A DNA stretch of 64,000 nucleotides from Delftia sp. PS-11. GTDB lineage: Bacteria; Pseudomonadota; Gammaproteobacteria; Burkholderiales; Burkholderiaceae_C. The stretch covers positions 1 through 64,000 of the forward strand of contig NZ_JACSYA010000026.1 in NCBI RefSeq assembly GCF_029870285.1, given 5' to 3'. How positions within the stretch are numbered: position 1 is the stretch's first letter; each line of letters opens with the position of its first letter. Under the pieces are notes generated by a model that saw nothing but the letters and a program-made list of their open reading frames with translations, was not told the DNA's origin and searched no databases. This document shows positions 29,104-38,704 of this stretch, in pieces. Made by a program: the position numbers and the translations under genes.

Positions 29104-29122
29104 AACATGTTTGCAACATGTT
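29104..29122. repeat. Tandem palindromic octamers AACATGTT
   Basis: Two copies of the self-complementary octamer AACATGTT are separated by TGC. They lie in an AT-rich pocket (about 29040-29170) just past the 3' end of the LysR gene. The surrounding stretch 28979-29136 holds no gene that I can support. The repeat could be an operator or a remnant of one. Confidence 0.4.
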
Positions 29123-29136
29123 CAATTCAATATGCA

Positions 29137-30117
29137 TTACATTCTGGACAACCTGTGCTCAGGGTGTTTTCCATGGACTTGCAGCAGTGCATCCATGAAA
29201 ACCTTGGCGGCGCGCCCGGGCGCCACGGCACTGCGCCAGACCGCAAAAAAATCGCACAGGTAGAAAAAGCGCTGTGCGGCAACGGCCTGCAGCAGGCCCT
29301 GGGCTTCCATCGGCCGCGCATAGTGGTCCGGCAGGAACCCCAGATAACGGCCCGAGCGCACCAGCATGGCGATGGCCTCCTGGTCGAAGCCCGTGGCCTG
29401 GCGCTGCAGACCGGCCTGATGGCTCAGCGCCATGTTGGGCGACTGGTAGCCCAGCCCCGCGAAGGCGTGCGCGCCCAGGCTGTCCCAGTCCAGCGCACCA
29501 TGGTCGGCCCCATAAAGCGCGTGGCCGGGCGCGCAATAAAGCTGCATGCGCTCGCCGAACAGCTGCGCGCTGTCCAGGGCTCCGGAGCTGGGAGCCGATG
29601 GCAGGATGCCCACCTGCCAGCGCCCTTCCATCAATCCACGCTCGATGGCCTGTATGGAGGCCACGTGCAGACGCAGGTGCAGCTGCGGCGCCTGATCGTG
29701 CAGGGCGGCAATCGCCTCGGGGATGCGCGAATGGGGGTTGCTCACGGTCTTGTCGAACAGCGCCACATCCAGCGTGCCGGCCAGACGGCCATGAATGTCG
29801 TCCACCTGGCCCAGAAAGCGCTCCACCCCGCCCAGCAGCTGCAGCGTGGACTCATAGATGCGATGGCCCTCCGGCGTGAGCGCGAAGCCCGCGCGTCCGC
29901 GCCGGCACAGCGTCAGACCCAGGCGCTGCTCCAGGTCCTTCATGTGCCGGCTCAGCGTGGAGCTGCCGATATTGAGCTCCAGCTCGGCCGCCGCCATGCC
30001 GCCGCACTCGACCACCGTCCTGAACACCCGCAGCAGGCGCAGGTCCATATCACTGAGCTGACCCAGGGCGGCGCGTGGACGCCGCCCGGAATCTCCGGAA
30101 AAATCCGCCATTGCCAT
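29137..30117 (-). CDS. LysR family transcriptional regulator
   Basis: This 326-residue regulator has an N-terminal winged helix-turn-helix, LRLLRVFRTVVECGGMAAAE and LNIGSSTLSRHMKDLEQRLG. An effector-binding domain of periplasmic-binding-protein fold fills the rest. It diverges from the aminotransferase gene at 30302 across 184 bases that contain a perfect 9-bp inverted repeat. Such LysR genes usually control the divergent neighbour, here probably beta-alanine or omega-amino-acid use. The start could be ATG 30117 or the internal MDLRLLR 23 codons later. Confidence 0.88.
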   Translation of the reverse strand: MAMADFSGDSGRRPRAALGQLSDMDLRLLRVFRTVVECGGMAAAELELNIGSSTLSRHMKDLEQRLGLTLCRRGRAGFALTPEGHRIYESTLQLLGGVERFLGQVDDIHGRLAGTLDVALFDKTVSNPHSRIPEAIAALHDQAPQLHLRLHVASIQAIERGLMEGRWQVGILPSAPSSGALDSAQLFGERMQLYCAPGHALYGADHGALDWDSLGAHAFAGLGYQSPNMALSHQAGLQRQATGFDQEAIAMLVRSGRYLGFLPDHYARPMEAQGLLQAVAAQRFFYLCDFFAVWRSAVAPGRAAKVFMDALLQVHGKHPEHRLSRM

Positions 30118-30187
30118 CTACCTCCCGCGCTGCGCCCGTCTGCGCAGTGCCGCAGCAGCCCACTATAGAACGACGGCAGTACCTCTA

Positions 30188-30213
30188 TTTACTTGCAGGA
30201 ATCAGCAAGTAAA
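30188..30213. promoter_or_regulatory. Candidate LysR operator
   Basis: TTTACTTGC, an 8-base spacer, and GCAAGTAAA form a perfect 9-bp inverted repeat between the divergent LysR and aminotransferase genes. It lies about 70 bases from the LysR start and 89 bases from the aminotransferase start. Both the placement and the interrupted dyad shape fit a LysR-type site. Confidence 0.5.
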
Positions 30214-30301
30214 CCTCGATACATCGATCTTCGAGAAATCAAATGGTGCGCTCACAATGGCCTGATTCCTTTTCTGCTCCCAGCCGCCCGAGGAGATCGC
30301 C

Positions 30302-31657
30302 ATGACCCTGGTTCCCACCGAACAGCTTGCCCCCGCCACACGCACGGATGCCGCCTGGCTCGATGCCCACTGGATGCCCTTCACCGGCAACCGCGACTTC
30401 AAGGCGCGCCCGCGCATGATCACCGGCGCCCAGGGCGCCTACTACACCGATGGCGATGGCCGCAAGATCTTCGACGGCCTGTCGGGCCTGTGGTGCACGG
30501 GCCTGGGCCATGGCCGCCGCGAGATCGCCGACGCCATTGCACGCGCGGCACATCAGCTGGACTATGCGCCGGCCTTCCAGTTCGGCCACCCCGCCTCGTT
30601 CGCGCTGGCCAACAAGATCAAGGAGCTGACGCCTGCTGGACTGGACCATGTGTTCTTCACGGGCTCGGGCTCGGAAGCCGCCGACACGGCGCTGAAGATG
30701 GCGCGCGCCTACTGGCGCGCCAAGGGCCAGGGCAGCAAGACCCGGCTGATCGGCCGCGAAAAGGGCTACCACGGCGTGAACTTCGGCGGCATCTCGGTCG
30801 GCGGCATGGTGGGCAACCGCAAGACCTTCGGCCAGGGCGTGGAAGCCGACCACCTGCCCCACACCCAGCCGCCGCTGGGCTCCTTTCACAAGGGCCTGCC
30901 CGCGACCGACGGCCGCGCGCTGGCGGACCGCCTGCTGGACCTGATTGCCCTGCATGACGCCAGCAACATCGCGGCCGTCATCGTCGAGCCGTTCTCGGGC
31001 TCGGCCGGCGTGGTGATTCCTCCGGCCGGCTATCTGCAGCGCCTGCGCGAGATCTGCACGCAGAACAACATCCTGCTGATCTTCGACGAGGTCATCACGG
31101 GCTTTGGCCGCTGCGGCGCCATGACGGCGGCCGAAGCCTTCAGCGTCACGCCCGACATCATGAACATCGCCAAGCAGGTGACCAACGGCACCCAGCCCCT
31201 GGGCGCCGTGGTGGCCAGCAAGGAGATCTACAGCACCTTCATGGCCGCTGGCGGCCCCGAGTACATGCTGGAATTTCCGCATGGCTACACCTACTCGGCC
31301 CACCCCATTGCCTGCGCGGCTGGCGTGGCAGCGCTGGAGCTGCTGCAAAGCGAGGACGGGCCGGGCCGCGTGCGTGCGCTGGCGCCCTTCTTCGAGCAGG
31401 CCGTGCATAGCCTCAAGGGCGCAAGGCATGTGGCCGACATCCGCAACTTCGGCCTGGCTGCGGGCTTCACCATCGAGTCCCTGCCCGGCGAGCCCGCACG
31501 CCGCCCCTACGAGATCGCCATGAAGTGCTGGGACAAGGGCTTTTATGTGCGCTACGGCGGCGACACCATCCAGCTGGCGCCCCCCTTCATCAGCGAGAAG
31601 GCCGAGATCGAGCGCCTGGTCAGCGCCCTGGGAGATGCCCTGGCCGAGACCCACTGA
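30302..31657 (+). CDS. Beta-alanine--pyruvate-type omega-aminotransferase
   Basis: This 451-residue PLP enzyme of the class III aminotransferase fold probably moves the amino group of beta-alanine or another omega-amino acid to pyruvate. Recognisable blocks are LDAHWMPFTGNRDFK, FFTGSGSEAADTALKMARAY, the PLP-aspartate region LLIFDEVITGFGR, and IAKQVTNGTQPLGAVV, which holds the Schiff-base lysine. GAGGAG lies about 7 bases before the ATG. It is divergent from a LysR gene and ends in a clear terminator, so it is probably a single-gene unit. Confidence 0.9.
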   Translation: MTLVPTEQLAPATRTDAAWLDAHWMPFTGNRDFKARPRMITGAQGAYYTDGDGRKIFDGLSGLWCTGLGHGRREIADAIARAAHQLDYAPAFQFGHPASFALANKIKELTPAGLDHVFFTGSGSEAADTALKMARAYWRAKGQGSKTRLIGREKGYHGVNFGGISVGGMVGNRKTFGQGVEADHLPHTQPPLGSFHKGLPATDGRALADRLLDLIALHDASNIAAVIVEPFSGSAGVVIPPAGYLQRLREICTQNNILLIFDEVITGFGRCGAMTAAEAFSVTPDIMNIAKQVTNGTQPLGAVVASKEIYSTFMAAGGPEYMLEFPHGYTYSAHPIACAAGVAALELLQSEDGPGRVRALAPFFEQAVHSLKGARHVADIRNFGLAAGFTIESLPGEPARRPYEIAMKCWDKGFYVRYGGDTIQLAPPFISEKAEIERLVSALGDALAETH

Positions 31658-31671
31658 GCGTCTTTCACGAC

Positions 31672-31706
31672 AAAGCCCCTGCGGCCTCGCGGCCCAGGGG
31701 CTTTTT
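31672..31706 (+). terminator. Intrinsic terminator of the aminotransferase gene
   Basis: AAAGCCCCT (31672-31680) pairs with AGGGGCTTT (31696-31704), and T residues continue to 31706. The 15-base GC-rich loop can form a small inner stem. On the minus strand the A/T symmetry makes it possibly bidirectional, serving the convergent Bug gene as well. Confidence 0.85.
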
Positions 31707-31730
31707 GCATGGCACAGGCGCTGTGCAAAC

Positions 31731-32744
31731 TCAGTCCAGCGTGATGCCTGCGCTCTTGATCACCTCACGCCACTTGTCCACTTCCACACGCAGGAACCGG
31801 GCCGAGGCATCGGGCGCAAGGCCAGACGGCAGCACGCCCATGGCATCCAGCTTTTCCTTGACATCGGCAGCGGGCAGGGCCTTGGCGATCTCGGCGTACA
31901 GCCGGTCCACGATGGGCTTGGGCGTCCCGGCAGGCACGGCCGCAAGGAACCAGGCATCCGCCGTGAAATCCTTGAGGCCCGCTTCGGACATGGTGGGCAC
32001 ATCGGGCATGGATTGCAGGCGCTCGTTGTGGGCCACGGCAAGGGCGCGCACTTTGCCCGCCTTGAGCTGGGAGGCGATGGTCACAGCCGTGAGAAAGCCG
32101 AAATCGGTCTCGCCGGCGACCAGCGACACGACCGAGGGCGCACTGCCCTTGTAGGGCACATGGCCCACCTTGACCCTGGCCTGCATGGCGTACAGCTCCG
32201 CGCCCAGGTGGTTGGGGCCGCCTGTTCCGGAGGAGGGGTAGTTGAGCCGGCCGGGTTGGGCCTGGGCCGCCGCCGTCAGTTCCCTGAGCGAGTGGAACGG
32301 GCTTTGCGCCCCTACCGTGAGCACCAGCGGACTGCGCGCCACCAGGCTGACGGGCGCGAAATCGCGCAGCGGGTCATAGGGCAGCCGGGTGTACAGGCCC
32401 TTGGCCATGGCCATGCAGCCCACATCACCCAGCACCACGGTATAGCCGTCGGCGGGAGCCTTTGCCACCAGATCACAGCCAATGGTGCCATTGGCACCGG
32501 GCTTGTTGTCCACCACCACCGTGGCATGCATGCTCTCGCCGAGCTTTTGCGCCAACAGGCGGCCCAGGATATCGGTGGAGCCACCAGGGGCGAAGGGCAC
32601 GATCAGGCGGATGGTCTTGGAGGGGTAGCTGCCCGTGCCCTGGGCCTGGGCGCAGGGCGCCGCCAGCGCGGCGGCCAGCGCAATGCCGCCGGCAAGTGCA
32701 CGCCACAGATGGGCGAAAGGGGTGGTGAAAGTGGCTTGTCTCAT
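31731..32744 (-). CDS. Bug/TctC family periplasmic binding protein
   Basis: This 337-residue exported protein belongs to the Bordetella-type tripartite tricarboxylate receptor (Bug) family. A signal peptide ends near GGIALAAALAAPCAQAQGTG, and the mature part opens with YPSKTIRLIVPFAPGGSTDI, the family hallmark. The conserved VVDNKPGANGTIG follows. Bug proteins are very abundant in Comamonadaceae and bind carboxylates or related ligands. No TctAB membrane partner is adjacent, so it is an orphan receptor. The GntR gene lies 80 bases upstream on the same strand. Confidence 0.88.
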   Translation of the reverse strand: MRQATFTTPFAHLWRALAGGIALAAALAAPCAQAQGTGSYPSKTIRLIVPFAPGGSTDILGRLLAQKLGESMHATVVVDNKPGANGTIGCDLVAKAPADGYTVVLGDVGCMAMAKGLYTRLPYDPLRDFAPVSLVARSPLVLTVGAQSPFHSLRELTAAAQAQPGRLNYPSSGTGGPNHLGAELYAMQARVKVGHVPYKGSAPSVVSLVAGETDFGFLTAVTIASQLKAGKVRALAVAHNERLQSMPDVPTMSEAGLKDFTADAWFLAAVPAGTPKPIVDRLYAEIAKALPAADVKEKLDAMGVLPSGLAPDASARFLRVEVDKWREVIKSAGITLD

Positions 32745-32824
32745 AGGTTCTTCTCGGGAGTGTGCCGATACAGGCGCGCCGCAGCATAGCAGCCCGTGCG
32801 CCCGATGCCAGCGGCATTGGCCAT

Positions 32825-33778
32825 TCAGGAGGCGGCGCGCTTACGTGCGGCAGCGCGCGCAGATGGCGGCTTTGCGGCAGGCGGCTTTGCCGTGGACAAG
32901 GCCGTGGCAGTGGGGGTCGGGGCCGCCTTGCCGGCCGCCTTGACAGCAGCCTTGGCAGCAGCCTTTTGAGGCGCCTGCGCACCACGGCGCGGGCGCGGAC
33001 TGCGCAGGTTGTCGGCATCGAGGATGAGCCGCCCCTGCAGGCGCCCCTTCATGCGCTTGACGCTGCTGGCCGCGTCGCGCATGTGCTGCTGCATCAGGGC
33101 ACGCACTTTCTCCACATCCCGCGCGCGCGCGGCCTGCACGATGCTGCGGTGGAATTGCGCATTGGCTTCGCCGAAGCGCCGGTGCTCGGACTGCGGCGTG
33201 CGGTTGGCGAAGACGATGAGCTGGCGGATCATCTCGTTGATCAGCTCGCAGGTAAAGCGCAGGAACGGGTTGGGGTTGGCGGCGGCGAGGATGTCGTGAA
33301 AGTTCATGTCATCGCGCCGCTGGCTCACCAGGTCATCGTGGCTTTGCGTGGGGTCGCAGCAGGCGATGCTGTGCTCCAGCGCCTCGAAATCGGCCTCGGT
33401 CAGATGGGGCACGGCGCCCGCAGCCAGCTCGGGCTCCAGCATCTGGCGCACGGTGTAGATGTCGTCGATGCTCACCTCCTGGAAGAACAGGTAGTTCTGC
33501 ATGAACTGCAGCGTGCGGTCCAGCGGCACCTCGACCACGGTGCCCCCGCCCGAGGGGCCTGTGGAAATGGTGATCAGGCCCTGGACCTCCAGCGACTTGA
33601 GGGCCTCGCGGATGGTGCCCTTGCTGACCTGGAACTGCGCCTGCAGTTCGCTTTCACGGGGCAGGCGGTCGCCAGGGCTGAGGTTTTTCTCGGTGATGAG
33701 ACGCTTGATTTCCTGGGCCACGAGATCGGGGCGCTTGAGCTGCCGGATCGCCAGGGGGGCCGTCTTCTGTGTAGCCAT
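32825..33778 (-). CDS. GntR/FCD regulator with a lysine-rich tail
   Basis: This 317-residue regulator starts MATQKTAPLAIRQLKRPDLV. It has a GntR winged helix (LSPGDRLPRESELQAQFQVS, KGTIREALKSLEVQGLI) and an all-helical FCD effector domain. The last 59 residues (32828-33004) are almost only Ala, Lys, Pro and Arg, and resemble histone H1-like tails. It diverges from the liv transporter operon at 34035, which it likely controls. A short palindrome (33882-33898) lies between them. FCD regulators usually respond to small organic acids. Confidence 0.88.
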   Translation of the reverse strand: MATQKTAPLAIRQLKRPDLVAQEIKRLITEKNLSPGDRLPRESELQAQFQVSKGTIREALKSLEVQGLITISTGPSGGGTVVEVPLDRTLQFMQNYLFFQEVSIDDIYTVRQMLEPELAAGAVPHLTEADFEALEHSIACCDPTQSHDDLVSQRRDDMNFHDILAAANPNPFLRFTCELINEMIRQLIVFANRTPQSEHRRFGEANAQFHRSIVQAARARDVEKVRALMQQHMRDAASSVKRMKGRLQGRLILDADNLRSPRPRRGAQAPQKAAAKAAVKAAGKAAPTPTATALSTAKPPAAKPPSARAAARKRAAS

Positions 33779-33881
33779 TGTTGTGTTTTCTCCGGGGGAG
33801 CGCGGTGATCTGCGCACCCTTGCTGAATGCGGGTTTGGTGCAGTATGCACCGCCGTGGCGCGCAGGCGTGCGTGCATTGGT

Positions 33882-33898
33882 GTGCTTAGGGTTAGCAC
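33882..33898. promoter_or_regulatory. Candidate GntR operator
   Basis: GTGCT-TAGGGTT-AGCAC is a short inverted repeat in the spacer between the GntR gene and the liv operon. It lies 104 bases upstream of the regulator start and 137 bases upstream of the binding-protein start. The AT-rich ACTATAAATATG nearby (about 33922-33933) could hold a -10 element for the operon. Confidence 0.3.
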
Positions 33899-34034
33899 GC
33901 GCCCTATTTCTGCTATTTATCACTATAAATATGAATCAAGCGGCCTGCATGCGTACTCCCCCGATTGGCATGCAACTTGCTGCGAACAGCCTGTCCAGGC
34001 CGCCGCGCCTGCTGCACCCACAACGGAGTTCCCC

Positions 34035-35240
34035 ATGCAACGACGTCACCTCCTGCAACTCTCGGCGCTGGGCGCGCTGCCGGCCTCGCTGGGCCTGGGC
34101 CGCAGCGCCTGGGCACAATCCAGGGACAGCATCCAGTTCGCCTGCCCGGTGCCCATGTCGGGCGCCTTCGCGGCCAATGGCAAGTACGCGGACCTGGGCA
34201 TGAAGCTGGCCATAGAGCAGTACGGCAAGGCGCTGGGCCGGCCGCTGGCCTACACCGTGCTGGACACCGAGGGCAAGCCTGCCACGGCCGTGCGCAAGCT
34301 GCAGGAAGCCTCGCAGCAGCAGGGCGCGCGCTTCTTCGCGGGCGGCATCCTGTCGTCGGAGGCCCTGGCCATGGGCAAGGAGGCCGAGAAGGCCGGCGGT
34401 ATCTTCATTACCACGGCCGGTGCCGACGAGATCACGGGCAAGGACTGCAACAGCGCCACTTTCCGCTGGTCGGCCCCCACCTTCGGCGCCATCGAGCAGA
34501 CCGTGCGCCCGCTGATCGAGTCCATGCCCAAGGCCAGGCGCTGGTACACCATCACGCCGCAGTACGTGTTCGGCGATGGCCTGCTGACGGCGGCCAGGAA
34601 TATCTTCAAGGAAAAGGGCATCGAGCATGTGGGCAACAGCTACCACTCGCTGACCGAAAAAGAGTTCAGCGGCTACCTGACGAATGCCGTGGCCGCCAAG
34701 CCCGACGTGCTGCTGCTGCTGAACTTCGGCGCCCAGTCGTCGGACACGCTGCGCCAGGCCATCAGCTTTGGCATGAACAAGAACATGACCATCCTGATCG
34801 CCTGGGCCTCGGGGCTGGAGCAGTTCGAGTCGCTGGGCGCGGACCTGTGCGATGGCGTGTACTTCGGCGCCCAGTACTGGCATACGGTGGACGCGCCGCT
34901 CAACCGCGAGCTGGTGCAGCGCTGCAATGACAGGTTCAAGGCCAATCCCAACTACAGCCTGGCGGGCCACTACATCTGCACCAAGCTGATGATCGACGCC
35001 ATCATCAAGGCGGGCACGGCAGACCCCAAGGCCGTGGCCGCCGCGCTGGAGGGCATGAAATACCAGGGCCTGACGGGCGAGGAAGAGGTGCGCAAGGCCG
35101 ACCACCAGGTGCTCAAGAACTACTACCTGCTCAAGGGCAAGGCCAAGGCGAAGATGAAGAACAAGGACGACTACGTGGATGTCGTGAGTTCAGGCAAATC
35201 TTTCCTCCCTGCTGACCAGACCGGCTGCAGGCTGGCCTGA
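34035..35240 (+). CDS. Branched-chain-type ABC transporter substrate-binding protein
   Basis: This 401-residue protein has a twin-arginine-like signal, MQRRHLLQLSALGALPASLG, and a Peripla_BP_6 (LivK-like) fold. The binding domain opens SIQFACPVPMSGAFAANGKY. It is the first gene of an operon that continues with two permeases, two ATPases, an amidohydrolase and an M81 peptidase. The ligand may therefore be an amide, ureido or peptide-like compound rather than a branched-chain amino acid. That is inference from context only. Confidence 0.9.
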   Translation: MQRRHLLQLSALGALPASLGLGRSAWAQSRDSIQFACPVPMSGAFAANGKYADLGMKLAIEQYGKALGRPLAYTVLDTEGKPATAVRKLQEASQQQGARFFAGGILSSEALAMGKEAEKAGGIFITTAGADEITGKDCNSATFRWSAPTFGAIEQTVRPLIESMPKARRWYTITPQYVFGDGLLTAARNIFKEKGIEHVGNSYHSLTEKEFSGYLTNAVAAKPDVLLLLNFGAQSSDTLRQAISFGMNKNMTILIAWASGLEQFESLGADLCDGVYFGAQYWHTVDAPLNRELVQRCNDRFKANPNYSLAGHYICTKLMIDAIIKAGTADPKAVAAALEGMKYQGLTGEEEVRKADHQVLKNYYLLKGKAKAKMKNKDDYVDVVSSGKSFLPADQTGCRLA

Positions 35241-35340
35241 ATGTCCCTGGCCGCCGCAGCGGCCAGAGTCCATCCGCCACCCCGCCCGCGCGGGGTGCGG
35301 AGTGGCCTGCGCCTGCGGCCCTCATCGTTTCGGACCCTGT

Positions 35341-36201
35341 ATGAGCATCTACCTGCTTCAGACCATCAACGGGATCGGCATCGGCATGCTGTATTTCCTG
35401 TTGGCCGTGGGCCTGTCCATCGTGTTCGGCCTGCTGCGTTTCGTGAATTTTGCGCATGGCGCCTTCTACCTGCTGGGCGCCTATTTCTGCTACCAGATGA
35501 CGCGCTGGGGCCTGAGCTTCTGGCTGTCGCTGGTCGTGGTGCCGCTGGCCGTGGGCGCGCTGGGCTGGCTGGTGGAAAAGCTCATGCTGCGCCATGTCTA
35601 CGCCAAGGCGCACGAGTTCCACATCATCGTCACCGTGGGCCTGGCCCTGGTGGTGCAGGAGCTGGTGATCCTGCAGTGGGGGCCGCTGGGCGACAGCGTG
35701 GCCGTGCCCGAGCTGCTGCAGGGCGTGGTGATGTGGGGCAGCTTCGTCTACCCCAAGTACCGGCTGTTCGTGATCGGCTTCACGGCCGTGCTGGCCGTGC
35801 TGCTGTGGTGGCTGCTGGAAGGCACGCGGCTGGGCAGCGCGGTGCGCGCGGGCAGCGAATCGACCGAGATGGTTTCGCTGCTGGGCATGAATGTCTTTGG
35901 CATCTTCAGCCTGGTGTTCGGGCTGGGCGCGGCCACGGCGGCGCTGGCAGGCGTGCTGGCCGCGCCCATCCGCGGGGCGGAACCCTTCATGGGCGTGGAA
36001 GCCCTGGGCGTGGCCTTCGTGATCGTGGTCGTGGGCGGGCTGGGCAGCTTTGGCGGCGCGCTGGCCGGGGGCCTGTTGATCGGCATCGTGCAAAGCGTGA
36101 TGAGCACGCTGTGGCCCGAAGGCGCGCGCCTGATGATCTACGTGGCCATGGCCGCCGTGCTGCTGCTGCGCCCCCATGGCCTGCTGGGCCGCAAAGGATG
36201 A
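35341..36201 (+). CDS. Branched-chain-type ABC transporter permease (LivH)
   Basis: This 286-residue inner-membrane permease starts MSIYLLQTINGIGIGMLYFL and contains the family block GLLRFVNFAHGAFYLLGAY. It shows about eight membrane segments and the loop LNVFG...VLAAPIRG. The stop codon overlaps the next permease start (ATGA at 36198-36201), so the two subunits are translationally coupled. A 100-base spacer separates it from the binding-protein gene, with no other feature seen. Confidence 0.92.
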   Translation: MSIYLLQTINGIGIGMLYFLLAVGLSIVFGLLRFVNFAHGAFYLLGAYFCYQMTRWGLSFWLSLVVVPLAVGALGWLVEKLMLRHVYAKAHEFHIIVTVGLALVVQELVILQWGPLGDSVAVPELLQGVVMWGSFVYPKYRLFVIGFTAVLAVLLWWLLEGTRLGSAVRAGSESTEMVSLLGMNVFGIFSLVFGLGAATAALAGVLAAPIRGAEPFMGVEALGVAFVIVVVGGLGSFGGALAGGLLIGIVQSVMSTLWPEGARLMIYVAMAAVLLLRPHGLLGRKG

Positions 36202-37193
36202 ACACCATGACCAGGCATTCCCACCTCTTTCTCGCGCTGGCCATCGTGGCTGCCATGCCGCTGTGCATGCAGTCAGGCTCACTGGCCAGCGAAGTGCTGA
36301 TCTTCGCGCTGGCCGCCATGGGCTGCAACCTGCTGCTGGGCTATACGGGCCTGCTGTCCTTCGGGCAGGGCATCTTCTTCGGCCTGGGCAGCTACACCAT
36401 CGCCCTGCTGCTGACGCGCTGGCCGCTGCCCATGCCGCTGGCGCTGCTGGCGGCCACGGCGACGGGCGCGGCGGGCGCGGCCATCGTCGGCTGGGTGGCC
36501 ATCCGCCAGCGCGGCACCTACTTCGTGATGCTGACCCTGGCATTTGCGCAGATGTTCTATTTCGTCGCCTACACGGCCACCGGTCTCACGGGCGGCGACA
36601 ACGGCCTGCTGGACGTGCCGCGCCCGGCGCTGTCGGTGGCAGGGCAGACGCTGTGGCCGCTGGCCTCGCCCTGGCAGTACTACGGCTTCGTGGCTGCGCT
36701 GTTCCTTGTGGTGTTCTGGCTGCTGCGCCGCGTCTGCGAATCGATGTTCGGACGCACCCTGCTGGCGGTGCGCGACAACGAGGAGCGCGCCGCCGCCGTG
36801 GGCTACGACCTGCGCCTGCTGAAACTCCAGGCCTTCGTGATCTCGGGAGCGGTGACGGGCCTGGCCGGTGCGCTGCACGCCATGATGACGGGCATCGCCC
36901 CCCTGTCCAATGCGGAATACCACACCAGCGAAATGATCCTGGTGATGACGGTGATCGGCGGCACGGGCAACCTGCTGGCCTCGGTGCTGGGCGCGGCCTT
37001 CTATGTGCTGCTGGGCGACTGGCTGTCCACGCTGTGGCCGCGCTGGCTGCTGCTGCTGGGCGTGGTGCTGATGATCGTCAGCCTGGGCCTGCAGCGCGGT
37101 CTGTGGGGGCTGGGCGAGAGCCTGTGGGGCCTGCTGCGCCGCCAGCAGCCGGCAGACGCGGTGCCAGCCACCACCAAGGGAGGCCAGGCATGA
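36198..37193 (+). CDS. Branched-chain-type ABC transporter permease (LivM)
   Basis: This 331-residue permease begins MNTMTRHSHLFLALAIVAAM and carries the LivM block GYTGLLSFGQGIFFGLGSYT and the EAA-like segment GRTLLAVRDNEERAAAVGYD. Start and stop overlap its neighbours by 4 bases on both sides (ATGA), a tightly coupled operon arrangement. It forms the transmembrane channel with the LivH-like partner. Confidence 0.92.
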   Translation: MNTMTRHSHLFLALAIVAAMPLCMQSGSLASEVLIFALAAMGCNLLLGYTGLLSFGQGIFFGLGSYTIALLLTRWPLPMPLALLAATATGAAGAAIVGWVAIRQRGTYFVMLTLAFAQMFYFVAYTATGLTGGDNGLLDVPRPALSVAGQTLWPLASPWQYYGFVAALFLVVFWLLRRVCESMFGRTLLAVRDNEERAAAVGYDLRLLKLQAFVISGAVTGLAGALHAMMTGIAPLSNAEYHTSEMILVMTVIGGTGNLLASVLGAAFYVLLGDWLSTLWPRWLLLLGVVLMIVSLGLQRGLWGLGESLWGLLRRQQPADAVPATTKGGQA

Positions 37194-37965
37194 AGACCGC
37201 AGCCTCCCCCATCCTGCTCGAAGCCGTGGGCGTCGAAAAGCGCTACGACAAATTCGTCGCCCTGGGCGGTGTGGACCTGAAGGTGCGCGCCCATACGGTG
37301 CACTCGGTCATCGGCCCCAATGGCGCGGGCAAGACCACCTTGTTTCACATGCTCACAGGCACCCGGAGCGTCAGCGGCGGGCGCATCCTGTTCGACGGCC
37401 ATGACGTGACGCGCGAGCCCGACCACCGGCGCGTGCGCCGGGGCATGGCGCGGTCCTTTCAGGTCACCAGCCTGTTCCTGACCCTGCCCGTGCGCGAGAA
37501 CCTGCGCCTGGCCGCCCAGGGCGTGGCCCCTGCCAGGGCGCTGGACTGCTGGAATGCGCCCGTGGGACCGCGCGCCTGCGCCGACACCGTGGCCGGCGTG
37601 CTCGCGCGCCTGGGGCTGGAGCGCCATGCGGACACGCCCGCCGGCAACCTCTCCCACGGCCAGCAGCGGCGGCTGGAAGTGGGCATGGCACTGGCCGCGA
37701 AACCGAAGGCCATTTTTCTGGACGAGCCGACTTCGGGCATGGGCATCGACGACCTCGATGAGATGAAGCGCCTGATCCAGGGACTCAAGGACGAGCACAC
37801 CGTGGTACTCATCGAGCACAACATGAGCATCGTCATGGACATCTCAGACACCATCACCGTCATGCAGCAGGGCCGCGTGCTGGCCGAGGGCCTGCCGCAC
37901 GATATCCGCGCCGACGAGCGCGTGCGCAGCGCCTATCTGGGCAACATGATCACGGGAGGCAAGGC

Positions 37966-37969
<4 letters not shown>
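37190..37969 (+). CDS. Branched-chain-type ABC transporter ATPase (LivG)
   Basis: This 259-residue ATPase has Walker A GPNGAGKTT, signature LSHGQQRRLEV (LSHGQ in place of LSGGQ) and Walker B AIFLDEPTSGMG. The H-loop is VVLIEHNM. The LivG-type C-terminal extension is present. It overlaps livM and livF by 4 bases and energises import with the LivF-like ATPase. Confidence 0.92.
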
Positions 37970-38673
<704 letters not shown>

Positions 38674-38704
38674 TCCGCCTTTTTTGCATTGCCAGGAGTC
38701 ACCC

